NCBI RefSeq assembly: GCF_900129155.1 | Contig: NZ_FQVF01000005.1 | Span: forward strand, 186,001-250,000 | Length of the DNA: 64,000 nt | Source: Marinomonas polaris DSM 16579 | Lineage (GTDB): Bacteria; Pseudomonadota; Gammaproteobacteria; Pseudomonadales; Marinomonadaceae | Direction: 5' to 3' | In this document: one piece after another, positions 1 to 9,148 of the stretch | Layout of the letters: every line of letters begins with the position of its first letter | How positions within the stretch are numbered: the first letter of the stretch is position 1 | The notes under the pieces: generated by a model | The model's database searches: none | Seen by the model: the letters and a program-made list of their open reading frames with translations, nothing else | Told to the model about the DNA's origin: nothing | Made by a program: the position numbers and the translations under genes

Positions 1-396
1 ATTCAGCCTAAGTTATTGGTTTTATTAGTTGGTACGAATAACGCAGGTCATCGCATGGACAAAGCTGAAGATACAGCGTTGGGTATTAAGCAGATTTTGT
101 CTGTATTGGCAGAAAAGTTACCGCAGACAAAAATTCTGCTCTTGGCTATTTTCCCTCGTAGTGCGAAACCAACGCAGAAACTGCGTATGTTGAACAACGA
201 AGTGAATCAGATTATTTGCAGCTATGCAGATGATAAAAAGATATTTTTCCAAGACATTAATCACGTTTTTCTGGATGAAAAAGGTCGCTTAACCAGTAAT
301 ATTATGAGTGATTTTTTACACCCCAACGCTAGCCAATATCAAATTTTTGCTGATGCCATAGAGCCTTATATAGTTGAGTTAATGGCAGAAAATTAA
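1..396 (+). CDS. SGNH/GDSL-type hydrolase, 3' part only
   Basis: The reading frame is open from base 1, so the gene starts outside the window and only the last 131 codons are present. Two blocks of the SGNH hydrolase fold are visible: a block III motif GTNN near the left edge, and block V (DFLHPN) with the Asp and His expected of the catalytic triad. The block I GDS serine must lie upstream of the window. The intervening region (alternating hydrophobic strands, then the PRSAKPTQK loop) resembles platelet-activating-factor-acetylhydrolase-like members of the family. These are esterases acting on acyl or acetyl groups, often on sugars; the substrate cannot be inferred here. No terminator is obvious after the stop, and the next gene is 160 bp away. 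Confidence 0.75.
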   Translation: MQPKLLVLLVGTNNAGHRMDKAEDTALGIKQILSVLAEKLPQTKILLLAIFPRSAKPTQKLRMLNNEVNQIICSYADDKKIFFQDINHVFLDEKGRLTSNIMSDFLHPNASQYQIFADAIEPYIVELMAEN

Positions 397-557
397 TTTT
401 ATGGTGAAGGTTTTTCGTTTAATTCTACGTATTAATACTGAGTCTAGTACGTAGTTTCCGCTTTATAAAGTCGGTATTCGTACGAATTGTTTGCACTTTC
501 TGTACGCGCGATTATTAATCCTGCTCGATCTTAAATTATAAAAAATAAGACTACAGG

Positions 558-1655
558 ATGATAAAAACAATGAAATCCTTAAAACTCACAACTCTTGTTG
601 CTGCAACCGCAGTGGCATTAAGCGCTTTCTCTTTACCTGCTCTCGCAGCAGAAAAAGTCTACAAATTGAAAATGGCCGAGACTTGGGCAACTAACTTTCC
701 TATCTTTGGTGATGCACCAAGAAACATGGTTCGTATTGCAGAAGAAATGTCTGGTGGCCGTCTTAAAATCACCATCGATTCTGCTAACAAACATAAAGCA
801 CCTTTGGGTGTGTTTGATATGGTGCGTTCTGGCCAATACGACCTAGGCCACTCCGCGTCTTATTACTGGAAAGGTAAAGTTCCTAATACTGTTTATTTCA
901 CCACTATGCCTTTTGGTATGACTGCGCCAGAGCAATACGGCTGGTTCTATTATGGTGATGGTATGAAGTTGATGGAAAAAGTGTATCAACCATTCGGTTT
1001 GCTTTCTTTCCCAGGTGGTAATACTGGCGTACAGATGGGCGGTTGGTTCAGAAAAGAGATCAATTCCGTTGAGGACCTACAAGGTCTGAAAATGCGTATT
1101 CCAGGTTTTGCCGGTGAAGTTTTAGCAAAACTAGGCGCAAAACCAACGAATATTCCACCAGGCGAGTTATACACAGCGCTTGAGCGTAACACGATTGATG
1201 CGCTTGAATGGGTTGGGCCGTCACTTGATTTGCGTATGGGCTTCCACAAAATTGCGCCTTACTACTACACAGGTTGGCATGAGCCTGCAACGGAACTTCA
1301 GTTCCTTGTGAACGAACGGACGTGGAAAAAACTGCCAGACGATCTTCGTGAAATATTGCGCGTAGCTATGAAGGTGTCAGCTTATGATATGTATATTCAG
1401 AGCTACCATGAAAGTGGTGTGAACTGGGCAACAATGAAATCTGAATACCCAGATATTCAAGTTAAAACCTTTCCTCAACCTGTTTTGAATGCGATGAAAA
1501 AAGCCAACGACGAACTTTTGACGGAAGAAGCGGCGAAAGATCCATTGGCGAAAGAAATTATCGATTCTCAGGCCGCGTACATGAAAACAGCACGTGTTTG
1601 GTCGAATATCTCCGATCGCGCTTATCTTGAAAGCGTTGACCGTCTAGATCAATAA
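558..1655 (+). CDS. TRAP transporter substrate-binding protein, TakP/FcbT1-like (DctP family)
   Basis: Periplasmic solute receptor of a tripartite ATP-independent transporter. It has a Sec signal peptide (hydrophobic run ending in ALA, with mature protein from about residue 31). The body matches the branch containing the 2-oxoacid receptor TakP and the chloroaromatic receptor FcbT1: conserved GGWFRKEI near residue 158, an RIPG segment that supplies the usual Arg for the ligand carboxylate, and EWVGP followed by APYYYTGWHEP. Ligands of this branch are organic acids; the exact one is not readable. The start is uncertain: ATG 558 is given, but ATG 570 (MKSLKL) makes an equally good signal peptide. 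The two membrane subunits follow on the same strand at 65 and 33 bp. A 7-bp inverted repeat (425-454) lies upstream and could be a regulator site. Confidence 0.9.
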   Translation: MIKTMKSLKLTTLVAATAVALSAFSLPALAAEKVYKLKMAETWATNFPIFGDAPRNMVRIAEEMSGGRLKITIDSANKHKAPLGVFDMVRSGQYDLGHSASYYWKGKVPNTVYFTTMPFGMTAPEQYGWFYYGDGMKLMEKVYQPFGLLSFPGGNTGVQMGGWFRKEINSVEDLQGLKMRIPGFAGEVLAKLGAKPTNIPPGELYTALERNTIDALEWVGPSLDLRMGFHKIAPYYYTGWHEPATELQFLVNERTWKKLPDDLREILRVAMKVSAYDMYIQSYHESGVNWATMKSEYPDIQVKTFPQPVLNAMKKANDELLTEEAAKDPLAKEIIDSQAAYMKTARVWSNISDRAYLESVDRLDQ

Positions 1656-1720
1656 AACCTCTGACAGGGTGAGTGAGTACTTAGTATGACCTCGCCCTTT
1701 GTCTTTTCTAGGAGTTTGTT

Positions 1721-2260
1721 ATGTGGTTAATCGGCCTAGAACGGGGTATCGCTCGTTTTTCGAATCTACTGGGTATTCTTTCTACCATATTGTTTATTGG
1801 CCTGTTATTTAACGTTTTTTACGACGTTTTGATGCGTTATGCCTTTAACGATGTGTCGATCGGTATGCAAGAGCTGGAGTGGCATTTATATGCTGCGATT
1901 TTCTTATTAGGCATACCTTACGGTATTCAGCATGGTGGTCATGTACGTGTGGATTTGATTTATGAAAATTTATCGATTCGCGGTAAAGCTTGGATAGATT
2001 TGTTTGGTTGTGTCGTATTTCTAATGCCTTTCACCTTATTGGTTGGTTATTACGGTGTAGGCTTTTCTTACGAGGCTTTTTCCCTTGGTGAAACCAGTGG
2101 TGATCCTGGTGGTTTGCCTTATCGTTGGATCATTAAAGCGGTTATTCCTGTTGCTTTTTTCTCTATGGCAATCAGTGGATTAGGAATGATTATTCGCTGC
2201 ATCAATGTGCTGCGCGGCGTAAGTGAAGAAGGTTTTTCACATCCGCCTATTCAACATTAA
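1721..2260 (+). CDS. TRAP transporter small permease subunit (DctQ family)
   Basis: Small membrane subunit of the TRAP system, 179 residues with four predicted transmembrane helices (about 16-36, 50-70, 92-112 and 135-158). The typical DctQ signatures are present: MRYAFNDVSIGMQELEWH after the first helix, and a GIPYGIQHGGHVRVDLIY stretch with the conserved His-Val-Arg-Val-Asp. A good ribosome site (AGGAG) lies 8 bp before the ATG. It would join the large permease to form the Na+-driven transport complex for the ligand of the preceding receptor. Confidence 0.92.
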   Translation: MWLIGLERGIARFSNLLGILSTILFIGLLFNVFYDVLMRYAFNDVSIGMQELEWHLYAAIFLLGIPYGIQHGGHVRVDLIYENLSIRGKAWIDLFGCVVFLMPFTLLVGYYGVGFSYEAFSLGETSGDPGGLPYRWIIKAVIPVAFFSMAISGLGMIIRCINVLRGVSEEGFSHPPIQH

Positions 2261-2293
2261 TTCTTGTCTCCATTTTAAGCTTATAGGTTATTT

Positions 2294-3583
2294 ATGATTG
2301 GAATAATCATGTTCTTTGTTGCCCTAGTGTTGCTTTTACTGGGGTTCCCTGTGGCCTTTACCTTTGGTGGTGTGGCCTTGATCTTCGGTGTTTTTGCCGA
2401 AGGTTTTGATATGTTCGCTTTCATGCCGTTCCGCATTCAAAGCTACATGGAAAATACGGTGATGATGGCGGTGCCTTTGTTTGTGTTTATGGGCATCGTG
2501 TTGCAAAAGACGAGGCTAGCAGAGCAGTTATTAGAAGCCATGGGCAAACTGTTTGGTGGCGTTCGCGGTGGCTTGGCAATTTCTACTATTCTAGTGGGCG
2601 CGTTATTGGCTGCATCGACCGGTGTGGTTGGTGCGAGTGTCGTGGCAATGGGGCTAATATCTTTGCCTGTGATGCTGAAATATAACTACAACAAATCTTT
2701 AGCCTGCGGAACGATTTGTGCTTCTGGTACCTTGGGGCAAATCATTCCACCGTCGATTATTTTGATCATCTTGGGGGATGTTTTGGGCATTCCTGTTGGC
2801 GATCTTTTTCATGCTGCTTTGTTTCCCGGCATGATTTTAATTGTTTGTTATATTGTTTATATCTTGATCCTTACCTTTTTAAAACCTGAGCTAGCGCCAG
2901 CTATGCCGCAGGATTTAGATAATGAAACACGCGCACAACAAATCCGTAGCGCACTAAAAGCGATTATCCCGCCTTTGGCTTTGGTGTTGATTGTGTTGGG
3001 CTCGATCTTTACAGGGATTGCGACACCAACCGAGTCTTCTGCGTTAGGTGGCATGGGCGCGATAGTATTGGCTCTTATTTATCGTCAATTTAGCTGGAAA
3101 ATGCTCTACGACAGTGGATTGGAAACAGTAAAAGTTACGGCAATGGTATTTGCTATTCTGATGGGCGCTACCGCCTTCTCTATGGCGTTTAGTTACACGG
3201 GTGGCGATGCGATTGTCGAAGAAGTCTTACTGAATCTTCCTGGTGAAAAATGGGGCTTTATTATCTTAGCGATGATTGCCATTTTGATCTTGGGCTTCTT
3301 TATCGACTTTGTTGAAATCGCATTTATCATTGTGCCTATCTTGGCTCCTGTTGCCGAAGCATTGGGTATCAATATGGTGTGGTTCGCGATTTTGATTGCG
3401 ATGAATCTACAGACATCCTTTTTAACCCCGCCGTTTGGTTTTAGTCTATTCTATTTAAAAGGGGTTGCGCCCAGTTCGATTAGAACAATGGATATTTATA
3501 AAGGCGTCATGCCGTTTATATTGATCCAGATCCTCGTTTTGGTCAGTATTATGGTTTTTCCTGAGTTATATGGAATGGACTGA
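2294..3583 (+). CDS. TRAP transporter large permease subunit (DctM family)
   Basis: Large transport subunit, 429 residues and about 12 hydrophobic helices, the usual length for DctM proteins of the COG4664 type. The family signature is seen in GVVGASVVAMGLISLPVML and in the GTLGQIIPPSIILIILGD helix-hairpin. The C-terminal half holds the second repeat (LTPPFGFSLFYLKGVAP). It catalyses solute/Na+ symport across the inner membrane with the DctQ partner. It closes the three-gene operon and is followed by a clear rho-independent terminator. Confidence 0.94.
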   Translation: MIGIIMFFVALVLLLLGFPVAFTFGGVALIFGVFAEGFDMFAFMPFRIQSYMENTVMMAVPLFVFMGIVLQKTRLAEQLLEAMGKLFGGVRGGLAISTILVGALLAASTGVVGASVVAMGLISLPVMLKYNYNKSLACGTICASGTLGQIIPPSIILIILGDVLGIPVGDLFHAALFPGMILIVCYIVYILILTFLKPELAPAMPQDLDNETRAQQIRSALKAIIPPLALVLIVLGSIFTGIATPTESSALGGMGAIVLALIYRQFSWKMLYDSGLETVKVTAMVFAILMGATAFSMAFSYTGGDAIVEEVLLNLPGEKWGFIILAMIAILILGFFIDFVEIAFIIVPILAPVAEALGINMVWFAILIAMNLQTSFLTPPFGFSLFYLKGVAPSSIRTMDIYKGVMPFILIQILVLVSIMVFPELYGMD

Positions 3584-3610
3584 TTCTAAGATAGTTTAGA
3601 CTTTAGTTTA

Positions 3611-3634
3611 AAAGCGGGTATTGCCCGCTTTTTT
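3611..3634 (+). terminator. Rho-independent terminator of the first TRAP operon
   Basis: A perfect 8-bp stem (AAAGCGGG / CCCGCTTT) with a 5-nt loop is followed by a run of T. It lies 27 bp after the stop of the DctM gene and separates the transporter from the downstream two-component operon. Confidence 0.88.
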
Positions 3635-3709
3635 GCTATTTCAGGAATACTAAGAATGAGTTAAATGTGTGATCTTGACAGCATAAAATAATAAAAAAGG
3701 TCTTTATCC

Positions 3710-5065
3710 GTGGGATTAAAAAGTAAAATTATTCTCCTTGCCGTTGCGCCTTTAATTGTCGCGACAGCCATCATTACCTATCTGGGCTTTCAATCTGCTC
3801 GCGAGTTGGCTTCGCAAGAACTGTCTATTTATGAATTCAATTTAGTAAATGCTAAAAAGTTAGCGTTGAAGAATCACGTTAATATCGCTATGTCAGCTAT
3901 TCGTCCAATATTGGAGGATGACCAGTTAGGTGATGCTGAAGCACAAAGTAGAGTGAAAAAAATTCTGGAAGGATTAAGTTACGAAGATGACGGTTATTTC
4001 TTCGCCTATGAAATGTCTGGGATAAATTTAGTCCATCCAACTCAGCCGGATTTTGTCGGTAAAAATTTATGGAACTTTCAGGATCGCACTGGAAACTATT
4101 TAATCCAAGGCTTAATTCGTGCGGCTCAGGCTGGTGGCGGTTATCACAGATACATTTGGGAAAAGCCGCCACTAATGAAGCAAGAAGATAAGTTGGGCTA
4201 TGTAGTCGCCATTGATCGGTGGCATTGGATAATGGGCACCGGACTGTATCTTGATGATATTTACGCAGAGCTAGCCAAAACCAAAGCCACCATGAATGAC
4301 AATATTCAGCGTAGTTTTTTTACCGTGATTGCCGTGGTTGTAGTAACCGTAGTTTTGGTTATTTTGTTAGGTTTGGCGATTAATCTTCATGAGCACAAAT
4401 TGGCGGACTCAAGACTAAAAGAGCTGGCTCAACGTTTTATGCGTCTGCAAGTTAATGAAAGACGAGGCTTTTCTCGTGAACTTCACGATGGCATTAATCA
4501 ATTATTGGTAAGTTGTAAGTTTCGTATTGAGTTAGCGGAAAATAAATTAAAGCGTGGTCATGAAAAAGAAGTGATTCATCAAGAATTGGCGAAAGCGGGT
4601 GATCTGATTAATCAGACCATCAGTGAGGTGCGGCAGATTTCCCATAATTTACGACCAACCTTATTGGATGATTTAGGTTTGGATACGGCGCTTAAAGCCT
4701 TGATTGACCAATTTATGGAACGCACTGAAATTCAGGTCACGTATCGTTTTGATGTGTCTACTAAGTTACCTGATGAAATAGAGATTACAGTTTATCGTCT
4801 AACTCAAGAGTCGTTAACCAATATTGAAAAGCACGCTCAAGCCAAAAATATTTCACTGCAAGTTTTGCAATCTCATCGACATGTGATGTTTGAGTGTTTG
4901 GATGATGGCAAAGGCATCTCGAAAAAATCAGATCTGTTTTCAGGGATTGGTTTGATCAATATGCGTGAACGAATCGAATTAATTGGTGGTGATTTTATGT
5001 TGGAATCACAACGTGGCAAGGGCACAAAAGTGCATGCTTTGTTGCCTCTTGAGCAACGCTTTTAG
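3710..5065 (+). CDS. Cache-domain sensor histidine kinase, NarL/DegS type
   Basis: Membrane sensor kinase with a GTG start (AAGG 9 bp upstream). A first helix (about 7-27) is followed by a periplasmic single-Cache domain. Its core is GYFFAYEMSGINLVHP through GKNLW, with an RWHWIMGTGLYLDDI strand near the end, typical of sCache_2 sensors for small organic acids. A second helix lies at about 203-226. The cytoplasmic part has a HisKA_3 dimerisation helix with the phospho-acceptor His259 (RELHDG), and an HATPase domain with an N box (NIEKHAQ), DDGKGI and GIGLINMRER. The response regulator follows 19 bp later. Its place beside a TRAP system suggests that it senses the same solute and controls the transporter; this is inference. 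Confidence 0.9.
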   Translation: MGLKSKIILLAVAPLIVATAIITYLGFQSARELASQELSIYEFNLVNAKKLALKNHVNIAMSAIRPILEDDQLGDAEAQSRVKKILEGLSYEDDGYFFAYEMSGINLVHPTQPDFVGKNLWNFQDRTGNYLIQGLIRAAQAGGGYHRYIWEKPPLMKQEDKLGYVVAIDRWHWIMGTGLYLDDIYAELAKTKATMNDNIQRSFFTVIAVVVVTVVLVILLGLAINLHEHKLADSRLKELAQRFMRLQVNERRGFSRELHDGINQLLVSCKFRIELAENKLKRGHEKEVIHQELAKAGDLINQTISEVRQISHNLRPTLLDDLGLDTALKALIDQFMERTEIQVTYRFDVSTKLPDEIEITVYRLTQESLTNIEKHAQAKNISLQVLQSHRHVMFECLDDGKGISKKSDLFSGIGLINMRERIELIGGDFMLESQRGKGTKVHALLPLEQRF

Positions 5066-5084
5066 TACATAGAGAAGATTAATA

Positions 5085-5717
5085 ATGATAAAAAATATTC
5101 GAGTTCTCTTAGTTGATGACCACATGTTAGTTTTGGATGGGCTGCAAGCTCGTTTGGAACTAGAGGGCAATATCGACATTATTGCAACGGCATCTAATGG
5201 CTTGGAAGCGTTAGAAAAAGCCAAAGAAGCCCAGCCAGATCTGGTTCTGATGGATGTTTCTATGCCGATATTAAATGGACTAGAAGCCACTAAACGGTTT
5301 AAAGCAGAGCAGCCCAATGTCAAAATTTTGATGCTTAGTATGCATAATGACAAAGAGTATATTTTGTCATTAATTCAGTCAGGTGCGAATGGCTATGTTT
5401 TAAAAGATGTGTCATCAGAAGAGTTAGTCCAAGCGATTAATACCGTGTGCCAAGGTGGCACGTATTTTAGCTCAGGAGCGTCTGATTCGCTGTTTTCATT
5501 GGCGGCTTCACCCAAACAGTCTGATGACTTAACCAAGCGAGAAGTGGCTGTGTTGAAAGCACTGACGGCAGGGTTATCTAATAAAGAAATTGGTCAATCC
5601 TTGAATATCAGTGTGAGAACAGTCGAAACACATCGACAGAATATTAAAAACAAGTTGGATATTCATACATCTGCAGGCTTGATAAAATACGCTTTAGCCA
5701 ATCAGTTAATTGAATAA
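5085..5717 (+). CDS. NarL/FixJ-family response regulator
   Basis: Two-domain regulator of 210 residues. The receiver domain has the acidic pair Asp11-Asp12, the phospho-acceptor Asp57 (LVLMDVSMP) and a VLKD lysine near residue 107. The C-terminal LuxR-type helix-turn-helix is seen in LTKREVAVLKAL, GLSNKEIG and SVRTVETHRQNI. It pairs with the kinase just upstream, and the two genes are surely co-transcribed. The neighbouring TRAP operon is the obvious target, but no binding site could be assigned. Confidence 0.93.
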   Translation: MIKNIRVLLVDDHMLVLDGLQARLELEGNIDIIATASNGLEALEKAKEAQPDLVLMDVSMPILNGLEATKRFKAEQPNVKILMLSMHNDKEYILSLIQSGANGYVLKDVSSEELVQAINTVCQGGTYFSSGASDSLFSLAASPKQSDDLTKREVAVLKALTAGLSNKEIGQSLNISVRTVETHRQNIKNKLDIHTSAGLIKYALANQLIE

Positions 5718-5733
5718 CCAGAGGAATAAGGCA

Positions 5734-6582
5734 ATGGATTTTCGTAAGTATCATGCGCTAGGTAATGTGTATTTAGTTGTATCGCCAGATGAGTTTCCTG
5801 ATGAGCCTGCCGCCTTGATCATTAAAAACATTTGCCACAAACATTATGGCGTGGCGTCAGATGGTGTGTTGATTGGTCCATTTTCTTCTAATGTCGCAGA
5901 CTTTGGTTTACGTATATTTAATCCCGATGCCAGCGAAGCGGAGAAAAGCGGTAACGGCTTGCGGATATTTTGTCGTTCTCTATGGGATCAAGGTTTGGTG
6001 AAAGATAAACCTTTTACCATTGAAACCAAAGGTGGTGTGGTCAAAGCACAAGTGTCTGACAATGGACTGCGAGTGGATGTGGAAATGGGTAAGGTGTCTT
6101 TTCTTAGCCAAGACATTCCAGTTTGGGGTGAATCTCGCGAAGTCTTGTTAGAAAATCTTAATGTAATGAGCCTGAATCATATTTACAGCGCGGTCACCAT
6201 TGGCAATCCTCATTGCGTGATTTTGGTCGAGTCGCCAACCGAAATCATGGCAAAAGAATTTGGCCCCTTGATTGAAACACATCCCAACTTTCCTAATCGA
6301 ACCAATGTGCAATTTATGCAAATCATTGATCGTAATCACATTGTGATCGAAATCTGGGAGCGAGGAGCAGGTTATACCTTGGCATCTGGCAGTAGCAGTT
6401 GCGCCGCTGCCGCAGTGGCGTATAAGTTAGGTTTATGTGACTCGTCTATCAAGGTGATGATGCCGGGCGGCCAGATCGATGTTGAAATTAACGATGATTT
6501 TCGTGTCAGCATGAGCGGCGGTGTCACATCCATCTGTCATGGCAGTATTTCCACAGAATGCCTGTCTCAGCTGTTCCACTAG
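5734..6582 (+). CDS. DapF-fold isomerase/epimerase-like protein with both catalytic Cys replaced by Ser
   Basis: 282 residues with the two-lobed diaminopimelate epimerase fold: an N-terminal MDFRKYHALGN matching the DapF MxFxKMHGLGN start, NPDASEAEKSGNG, and GAGYTLASGSSSCAAAA. In true DapF the catalytic bases are cysteines in QCGNG and ACGTG. Here both positions are serine (Ser72 and Ser218), so normal two-base racemisation of meso-diaminopimelate is unlikely. DapF-fold isomerases without the Cys pair exist (PrpF, PhzF), so a different isomerisation is plausible. The ATG at 5734 is preferred to an upstream TTG because it aligns with the family N-terminus and has a GAGG site. It lies 16 bp after the response regulator, so it belongs to the two-component operon. 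Confidence 0.8.
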   Translation: MDFRKYHALGNVYLVVSPDEFPDEPAALIIKNICHKHYGVASDGVLIGPFSSNVADFGLRIFNPDASEAEKSGNGLRIFCRSLWDQGLVKDKPFTIETKGGVVKAQVSDNGLRVDVEMGKVSFLSQDIPVWGESREVLLENLNVMSLNHIYSAVTIGNPHCVILVESPTEIMAKEFGPLIETHPNFPNRTNVQFMQIIDRNHIVIEIWERGAGYTLASGSSSCAAAAVAYKLGLCDSSIKVMMPGGQIDVEINDDFRVSMSGGVTSICHGSISTECLSQLFH

Positions 6583-6635
6583 AATCTAAGCCATTAGATT
6601 GAGAGCCTTTCACCTCATAACAGAGTAGAGTGGTT

Positions 6636-6665
6636 GCTTGCGGCAAGACCTGTCGCGGGCTTTTT
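6636..6665 (+). terminator. Probable rho-independent terminator
   Basis: GCTTGCG and CGCGGGC pair over 7 bp (two G-U wobbles) around an 11-nt loop and run straight into TTTTT. It lies 54 bp after the DapF-like gene. Confidence 0.5.
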
Positions 6666-6691
6666 AGCCTTTTGAGCATATGGAGTCCACT

Positions 6692-7498
6692 ATGCGCGTT
6701 CTACTTTTTCCATTCTCTATGTTGTGTGTGCTGCTGTCGTCTCTCTTTTCCCCTCTTTATGCGGCGGATGATTGGTATCGTCCACCGGTTTCCGTGACTT
6801 GGCAGTGGCAGCTTGATGGTGTTGTAAACGAAGGTTACGACGTGGATTTATACGACATTGATTTATTTGATTCGTCTGTTGAACTGATTCAACGTCTGCA
6901 AGCGTCCGGTAAGAAAGTCATTTGTTATTTTTCAGCCGGTTCATACGAAGATTGGCGGCCTGACGCAGTCGATTTTGCTGCCAAAGATTTGGGTAAAACC
7001 TTGAGTGGTTGGGACAATGAGCGCTGGTTAGATATTCGTTCTAGCCAAGTGCGTGATGTCATGATTCGTCGTCTTGATCTAGCCGTCTCAAAAGGATGTG
7101 ATGGTATAGAGCCAGATAACGTCGACAGTTACCGAACTAATACAGGTTTTTCATTCCGAGCCAATGACCAATTAGATTACAATCGCTTTTTAGCCGCGCA
7201 AGCCCACGCCAGAGGTTTGGCAATTGGTTTGAAAAATGACCCTGATCAGGCTCGGGCGTTGAGTAGTGACTTTGATTTTGCAATCACAGAGCAATGCTTT
7301 GAATTTTCCGAATGCCGTTCTTATTCAAGTTTTATTAAAGCTGGTAAGCCTGTATTGAATGCGGAATATCGTCGAATTTATGTGGATGATGAAGCACAAC
7401 GAAATGCTATGTGTAAGCAGTCGTTGGCGTTAGAATTTAGTACTTTGGTTTTGCCTGTCACTTTAGATGACAAGTTTCGCCTAAGTTGTTTACCATAA
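6692..7498 (+). CDS. Secreted GH114-like glycosidase (TM1410/DUF297 family)
   Basis: About 268 residues with a cleavable signal peptide (hydrophobic core ending PLYAA). The mature part is a TIM-barrel of the glycoside hydrolase 114 family: WQWQLDG, VICYFSAGSYEDWRPD, WLDIRSSQVRDVM, CDGIEPDNVDSY and LAIGLKNDPDQ follow in the family order. The acidic residues in GIEPDNVD are the likely catalytic site. The founding GH114 enzyme is a fungal endo-alpha-1,4-polygalactosaminidase; the bacterial substrate is unknown, though an exported polymer of amino sugars fits. ATG 6692 is chosen over ATG 6680 because GGAG lies 6 bp before it. It appears to be a single-gene unit, 26 bp before an AraC gene. Confidence 0.78.
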   Translation: MRVLLFPFSMLCVLLSSLFSPLYAADDWYRPPVSVTWQWQLDGVVNEGYDVDLYDIDLFDSSVELIQRLQASGKKVICYFSAGSYEDWRPDAVDFAAKDLGKTLSGWDNERWLDIRSSQVRDVMIRRLDLAVSKGCDGIEPDNVDSYRTNTGFSFRANDQLDYNRFLAAQAHARGLAIGLKNDPDQARALSSDFDFAITEQCFEFSECRSYSSFIKAGKPVLNAEYRRIYVDDEAQRNAMCKQSLALEFSTLVLPVTLDDKFRLSCLP

Positions 7499-7524
7499 AC
7501 TACCTGATTGAATAGGACGACAAG

Positions 7525-8358
7525 ATGACACCTTCTACCCATCCTCTTTTTTGGCGAGATCAGGCTTTTCCTTATGTGGAGCTTCGCCAAGTATTGGATG
7601 GTAGAAACGTGAGCTACGCACCGCATTCCCATCAAGAATGGTCGATTGGTGCCATTATTGATGGTCAGAGCGAATTCCGCTGTGCAGATCGCTTACACGC
7701 GGTTGAACGTGGTACTTTGGTGATGATGAACCCTAATGTCGTTCATGCTTGTAATCCTCGCCAAGACTCTCCTTGGGCTTATTACATGATGCATCTAGAT
7801 AAGGATTGGTTGGCGTCCTTATTGTTTTCTAATGGCATAAGACAGACACAGCATTGGCAAGATACCTTGTCTGATACTTTGCTGTCAGCGCTGACGTATC
7901 AGGCATTTGTTAAAGTGTGTGAATGTTTAATGTCAGGCGATCTTTCGTCTGCAGAAAAAGGCCAAAGGCTGGAAGCGATGCTGGTGGATTTGTTCACTCA
8001 ATTAGACGCTAATAACACCGAATCCTCCACTGCGTTGCCTACGAATAACTTGTATCAAGTGGCGGATTATTTGCACCAATACTGTTTGCACGATACCTCG
8101 ATTGAGCAAATCAGTACTGAATTTGGTTTCAGTACTGGCTATTTAGTACGTGCGTTTAAGCGCCACTTTAATATGACGCCACACGCATATCGTTTGAATC
8201 GTCGTGTTCAACTTGGTCAGCAAGCGTTGAAACAGGGTCAAGCCATTGCAGACGTTGCTCAGACTATTGGCTTTAGCGATCAAGCACATTTCCAGCGCGT
8301 GTTTAAGCAGCGAGTAGCAGCAACACCAGACCAGTATCGGCGCTCGGTTTCTTCCTAG
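7525..8358 (+). CDS. AraC-family transcriptional regulator
   Basis: 277 residues. The N-terminal cupin-type effector domain (PHSHQEWSIGAIIDG, then VERGTLVMMNPNVVHACNP) is the AraC ligand-binding barrel. The C-terminal 100 residues hold two helix-turn-helix motifs (SIEQISTEFGFSTGYLVRAFK and AIADVAQTIGFSDQAHFQRVFK). An AGGA site lies 9 bp before ATG. It converges on a LysE-type exporter gene; AraC regulators of this kind commonly control neighbouring LysE/RhtB exporters, so amino-acid efflux is a likely target. Confidence 0.9.
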   Translation: MTPSTHPLFWRDQAFPYVELRQVLDGRNVSYAPHSHQEWSIGAIIDGQSEFRCADRLHAVERGTLVMMNPNVVHACNPRQDSPWAYYMMHLDKDWLASLLFSNGIRQTQHWQDTLSDTLLSALTYQAFVKVCECLMSGDLSSAEKGQRLEAMLVDLFTQLDANNTESSTALPTNNLYQVADYLHQYCLHDTSIEQISTEFGFSTGYLVRAFKRHFNMTPHAYRLNRRVQLGQQALKQGQAIADVAQTIGFSDQAHFQRVFKQRVAATPDQYRRSVSS

Positions 8359-8386
8359 GCCTGTCGCCTTCTAAACCTATGACCTT

Positions 8387-8977
8387 CTAAACAAGTATCA
8401 ATACACAACTTCCTGCCAGTAATATCGCCAAGGTTTTATTCATCAAGCGCATCTTGGCAGGGCTTTGAAAATATTGCCCGAGTATTTTTCCTATCCACAC
8501 CCAAATACCTAAAGACAGCCAACAAATTGGTAAATATAAGCTCGCAAAAATCATCACTTCTATCGCTTCCGCATTGGGAATATAGGCCGCAATACCAGAC
8601 AACGATGCCAGCCAAGCTTTTGGATTGAGCCATTGCATAATGGCACCCGTCATAAAGGTTGGCGCGTTATTGTGCTTATCCGAATTTAGCTCGCCATTGT
8701 CGGTGAATAACTGATAGCTCAAGTACAGTAGAAAAGCGATGCCTAACCATTGCAGCACTTGAGTGATCCAGCTTAATTGGTCAATTAAGTAATGCAGTCC
8801 AAAGCCAATCAGTAAAAACAGCACAATAAAGCCGAGCGTCGCTCCCGTCACAAAAATAAGCCCAGTTTTGATTCCATAACGAGCGCTGCCACTTAGCGAG
8901 ACAAGGTTTACCGGCCCGGGAGACAAAGACGCAGCCAAGGCAAACAAAGACATAGACGTGATTAACGAGAGAGTCAT
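8387..8977 (-). CDS. LysE/RhtB-family amino-acid exporter
   Basis: 196 residues with about six hydrophobic helices, the standard size of LysE-type translocators. The N-terminal signature SLSPGPVNLVSLSGSARYGIK matches the family motif, and the second half has the typical MQWLNPKAWLASL segment. Such proteins expel excess amino acids or homoserine lactone; the substrate cannot be read. It is convergent with the AraC gene (28 bp between stops), with no clear terminator between them. Confidence 0.9.
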   Translation of the reverse strand: MTLSLITSMSLFALAASLSPGPVNLVSLSGSARYGIKTGLIFVTGATLGFIVLFLLIGFGLHYLIDQLSWITQVLQWLGIAFLLYLSYQLFTDNGELNSDKHNNAPTFMTGAIMQWLNPKAWLASLSGIAAYIPNAEAIEVMIFASLYLPICWLSLGIWVWIGKILGQYFQSPAKMRLMNKTLAILLAGSCVLILV

Positions 8978-9148
8978 AAGGTGTTCCTAGAAAGAAATAA
9001 GCTATCAAATAGATGCTTACTATCGTTTTTTAGGGTGGTTGAGTATTGAACAAAATTGACCTTTTAAGGATTGTTTACGATTCGCGTTTTTTTAGCGGGA
9101 AGAGCGGAGTATGATTTTGCTAAATCATTTATCTAATCAGGAGTCTTT

